Under the pieces are notes generated by a model. The model was not told where the DNA came from. It saw nothing but the letters and a program-made list of their open reading frames with translations, and did not search any database. From an uncultured Bacillota bacterium (GTDB taxonomy: Bacteria > Bacillota_I > Bacilli_A > RF39 > UBA660), in the NCBI GenBank assembly GCA_946611635.1, contig CAMODW010000008.1, positions 1 through 39,249 of the forward strand: DNA of 39,249 nt, read 5' to 3'. Positions 38,205-39,249 of this stretch are shown one piece after another. The stretch's first letter is position 1. Every line of letters begins with the position of its first letter. The translations under genes and the position numbers were made by a program.

Positions 38205-38229
38205 AAGAAGGAATAATCCTTCTTTTATT
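38205..38229 (+). terminator. Rho-independent terminator
   Basis: AAGAAGGA-ATAA-TCCTTCTTTTATT. Confidence 0.65.
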
Positions 38230-38336
38230 ATAACTGCTTAAAAAAATAAATACATTAATTACCAAGTGAAAAATAGCAAAATTTGTCTAAAACAGGTTAA
38301 TATGATACAATTTAGGCATATAAAGGGGAGATAAAC

Positions 38337-39146
38337 ATGAAATGTCCAGATTGTGGAGATGACATGGAATTTAATGATATTACACAAACATATAATTGTA
38401 CTAGTTGTGGAAAAGTTATACAAGAAGAAAATATAATAGGAGAAGCAATAGAAACTAAAAAAGCTAAAAATGTTTTATCAATAAAACTAACTACTGTAAT
38501 CGCCGGTACAACTCTAGTTGGTTTTATGGGATTAGCAATGCTATTCACTAGAGAATTTGGTAATAATAAATCAATTAATAATAAACCAGATACAAACGGA
38601 ACTCATACTGAAGCAGAATCTGATTATAATATTAATAATGATGATTTGTCTGAAAATATTGTATTAAAAGAAATTGATGAAGGAGACGTTATAGTAACAG
38701 TTGCATTACCAGAAGGATATGAACCAATAAAAATAGATGGTAAATACTATGGAGAAAAGAGAACAACTGTAACTAAACCAGTTGTTAGAAGAATAATTTA
38801 TGGTCTTACAAAAGAGGGATTAGAAAAATATAATATTATTGATAATAAAGGAGTAAGTAAAACTAATCCAGAAGATACAATTGATTTAATAGCAAGTATA
38901 GGATCAAATTCAGAAACAATTTATGGCCTTACAAAAGAGGAATTAGAAAAATATAATGTTATTGATCAAAAAGGAGTAAGTAAAACTAATCCAGAAGATA
39001 CAATTAGTTTAAGAACAAGTACACAATATTGTGCTGAATCAGGGTGGACACTATCAGGATCGTACCAAACAAAAACAATAATCAGCCAAGTTCCAGCTAC
39101 TGTAGTTAAAACAACTACAGTTAATAGAACATATAGAATAAAATAA
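38337..39146 (+). CDS. Zinc-ribbon membrane protein with internal tandem repeat
   Basis: MKCPDCGDDMEFNDITQTYNCTSCGKVI, one TM, 2 x 41-aa repeat. Confidence 0.75.
   Translation: MKCPDCGDDMEFNDITQTYNCTSCGKVIQEENIIGEAIETKKAKNVLSIKLTTVIAGTTLVGFMGLAMLFTREFGNNKSINNKPDTNGTHTEAESDYNINNDDLSENIVLKEIDEGDVIVTVALPEGYEPIKIDGKYYGEKRTTVTKPVVRRIIYGLTKEGLEKYNIIDNKGVSKTNPEDTIDLIASIGSNSETIYGLTKEELEKYNVIDQKGVSKTNPEDTISLRTSTQYCAESGWTLSGSYQTKTIISQVPATVVKTTTVNRTYRIK
38796..39020 (+). repeat. 123-bp direct repeat, 2 copies (second slightly shorter)
   Basis: IYGLTKE(G/E)LEKYN(I/V)ID(N/Q)KGVSKTNPEDTI repeated with a 123-nt period. Confidence 0.9.
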
Positions 39147-39162
39147 TTATATGATATACGTT

Positions 39163-39193
39163 AAAGAGGATTATCTAAATAATCTTCTTTTTT
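39163..39193 (+). terminator. Rho-independent terminator
   Basis: AAGAGGATTAT-CTAA-ATAATCTTCTT-TTTT. Confidence 0.7.
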
Positions 39194-39249
39194 CGTGACA
39201 ATCTAAATAAAGTCAAGTACTATTTTTAATAGTATTATTGCATAACAAA

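Overview
AT-rich, low-GC Firmicutes/Mollicutes-like chromosomal segment. UGA acts as a stop and Trp is TGG, so code 11 fits. Nearly all genes are on the + strand. The conserved part contains cca, an Asp-type T-box leader plus aspS, an operon with a short rimP, nusA, rnpM/ylxR, infB and rbfA, then truB, cdsA, rseP and an elongator tRNA-Met. Between these lie lineage-specific envelope genes: three paralogous Tim44-like/zinc-ribbon proteins, an ASCH protein, a patatin, a condensation/AATase-like acyltransferase and a large secreted protein. There is also a DUF2779-type protein that looks like a Cas4-like nuclease joined to a DnaQ-like exonuclease. After the tRNA (28.4-39 kb) the content is accessory: a SUKH/SMI1-KNR4 protein, several ORFans, an ADP-ribosyltransferase-like protein, NUDIX, a lipase, a CIRCE-controlled hsp20, two tandem methyltransferase-like genes each broken by a single-nucleotide frameshift, and a zinc-ribbon membrane protein with an internal 41-aa repeat. 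Items most worth follow-up are the frameshifted methyltransferase pair with a shared leader, the 16.3-16.8 kb non-coding region, the ART-like gene neighbourhood, the CIRCE/promoter/leader-hairpin of hsp20, the truncated RimP with leader hairpin, and the T-box with U opposite the discriminator. No CRISPR array, cas operon, prophage or transposase was recognised.
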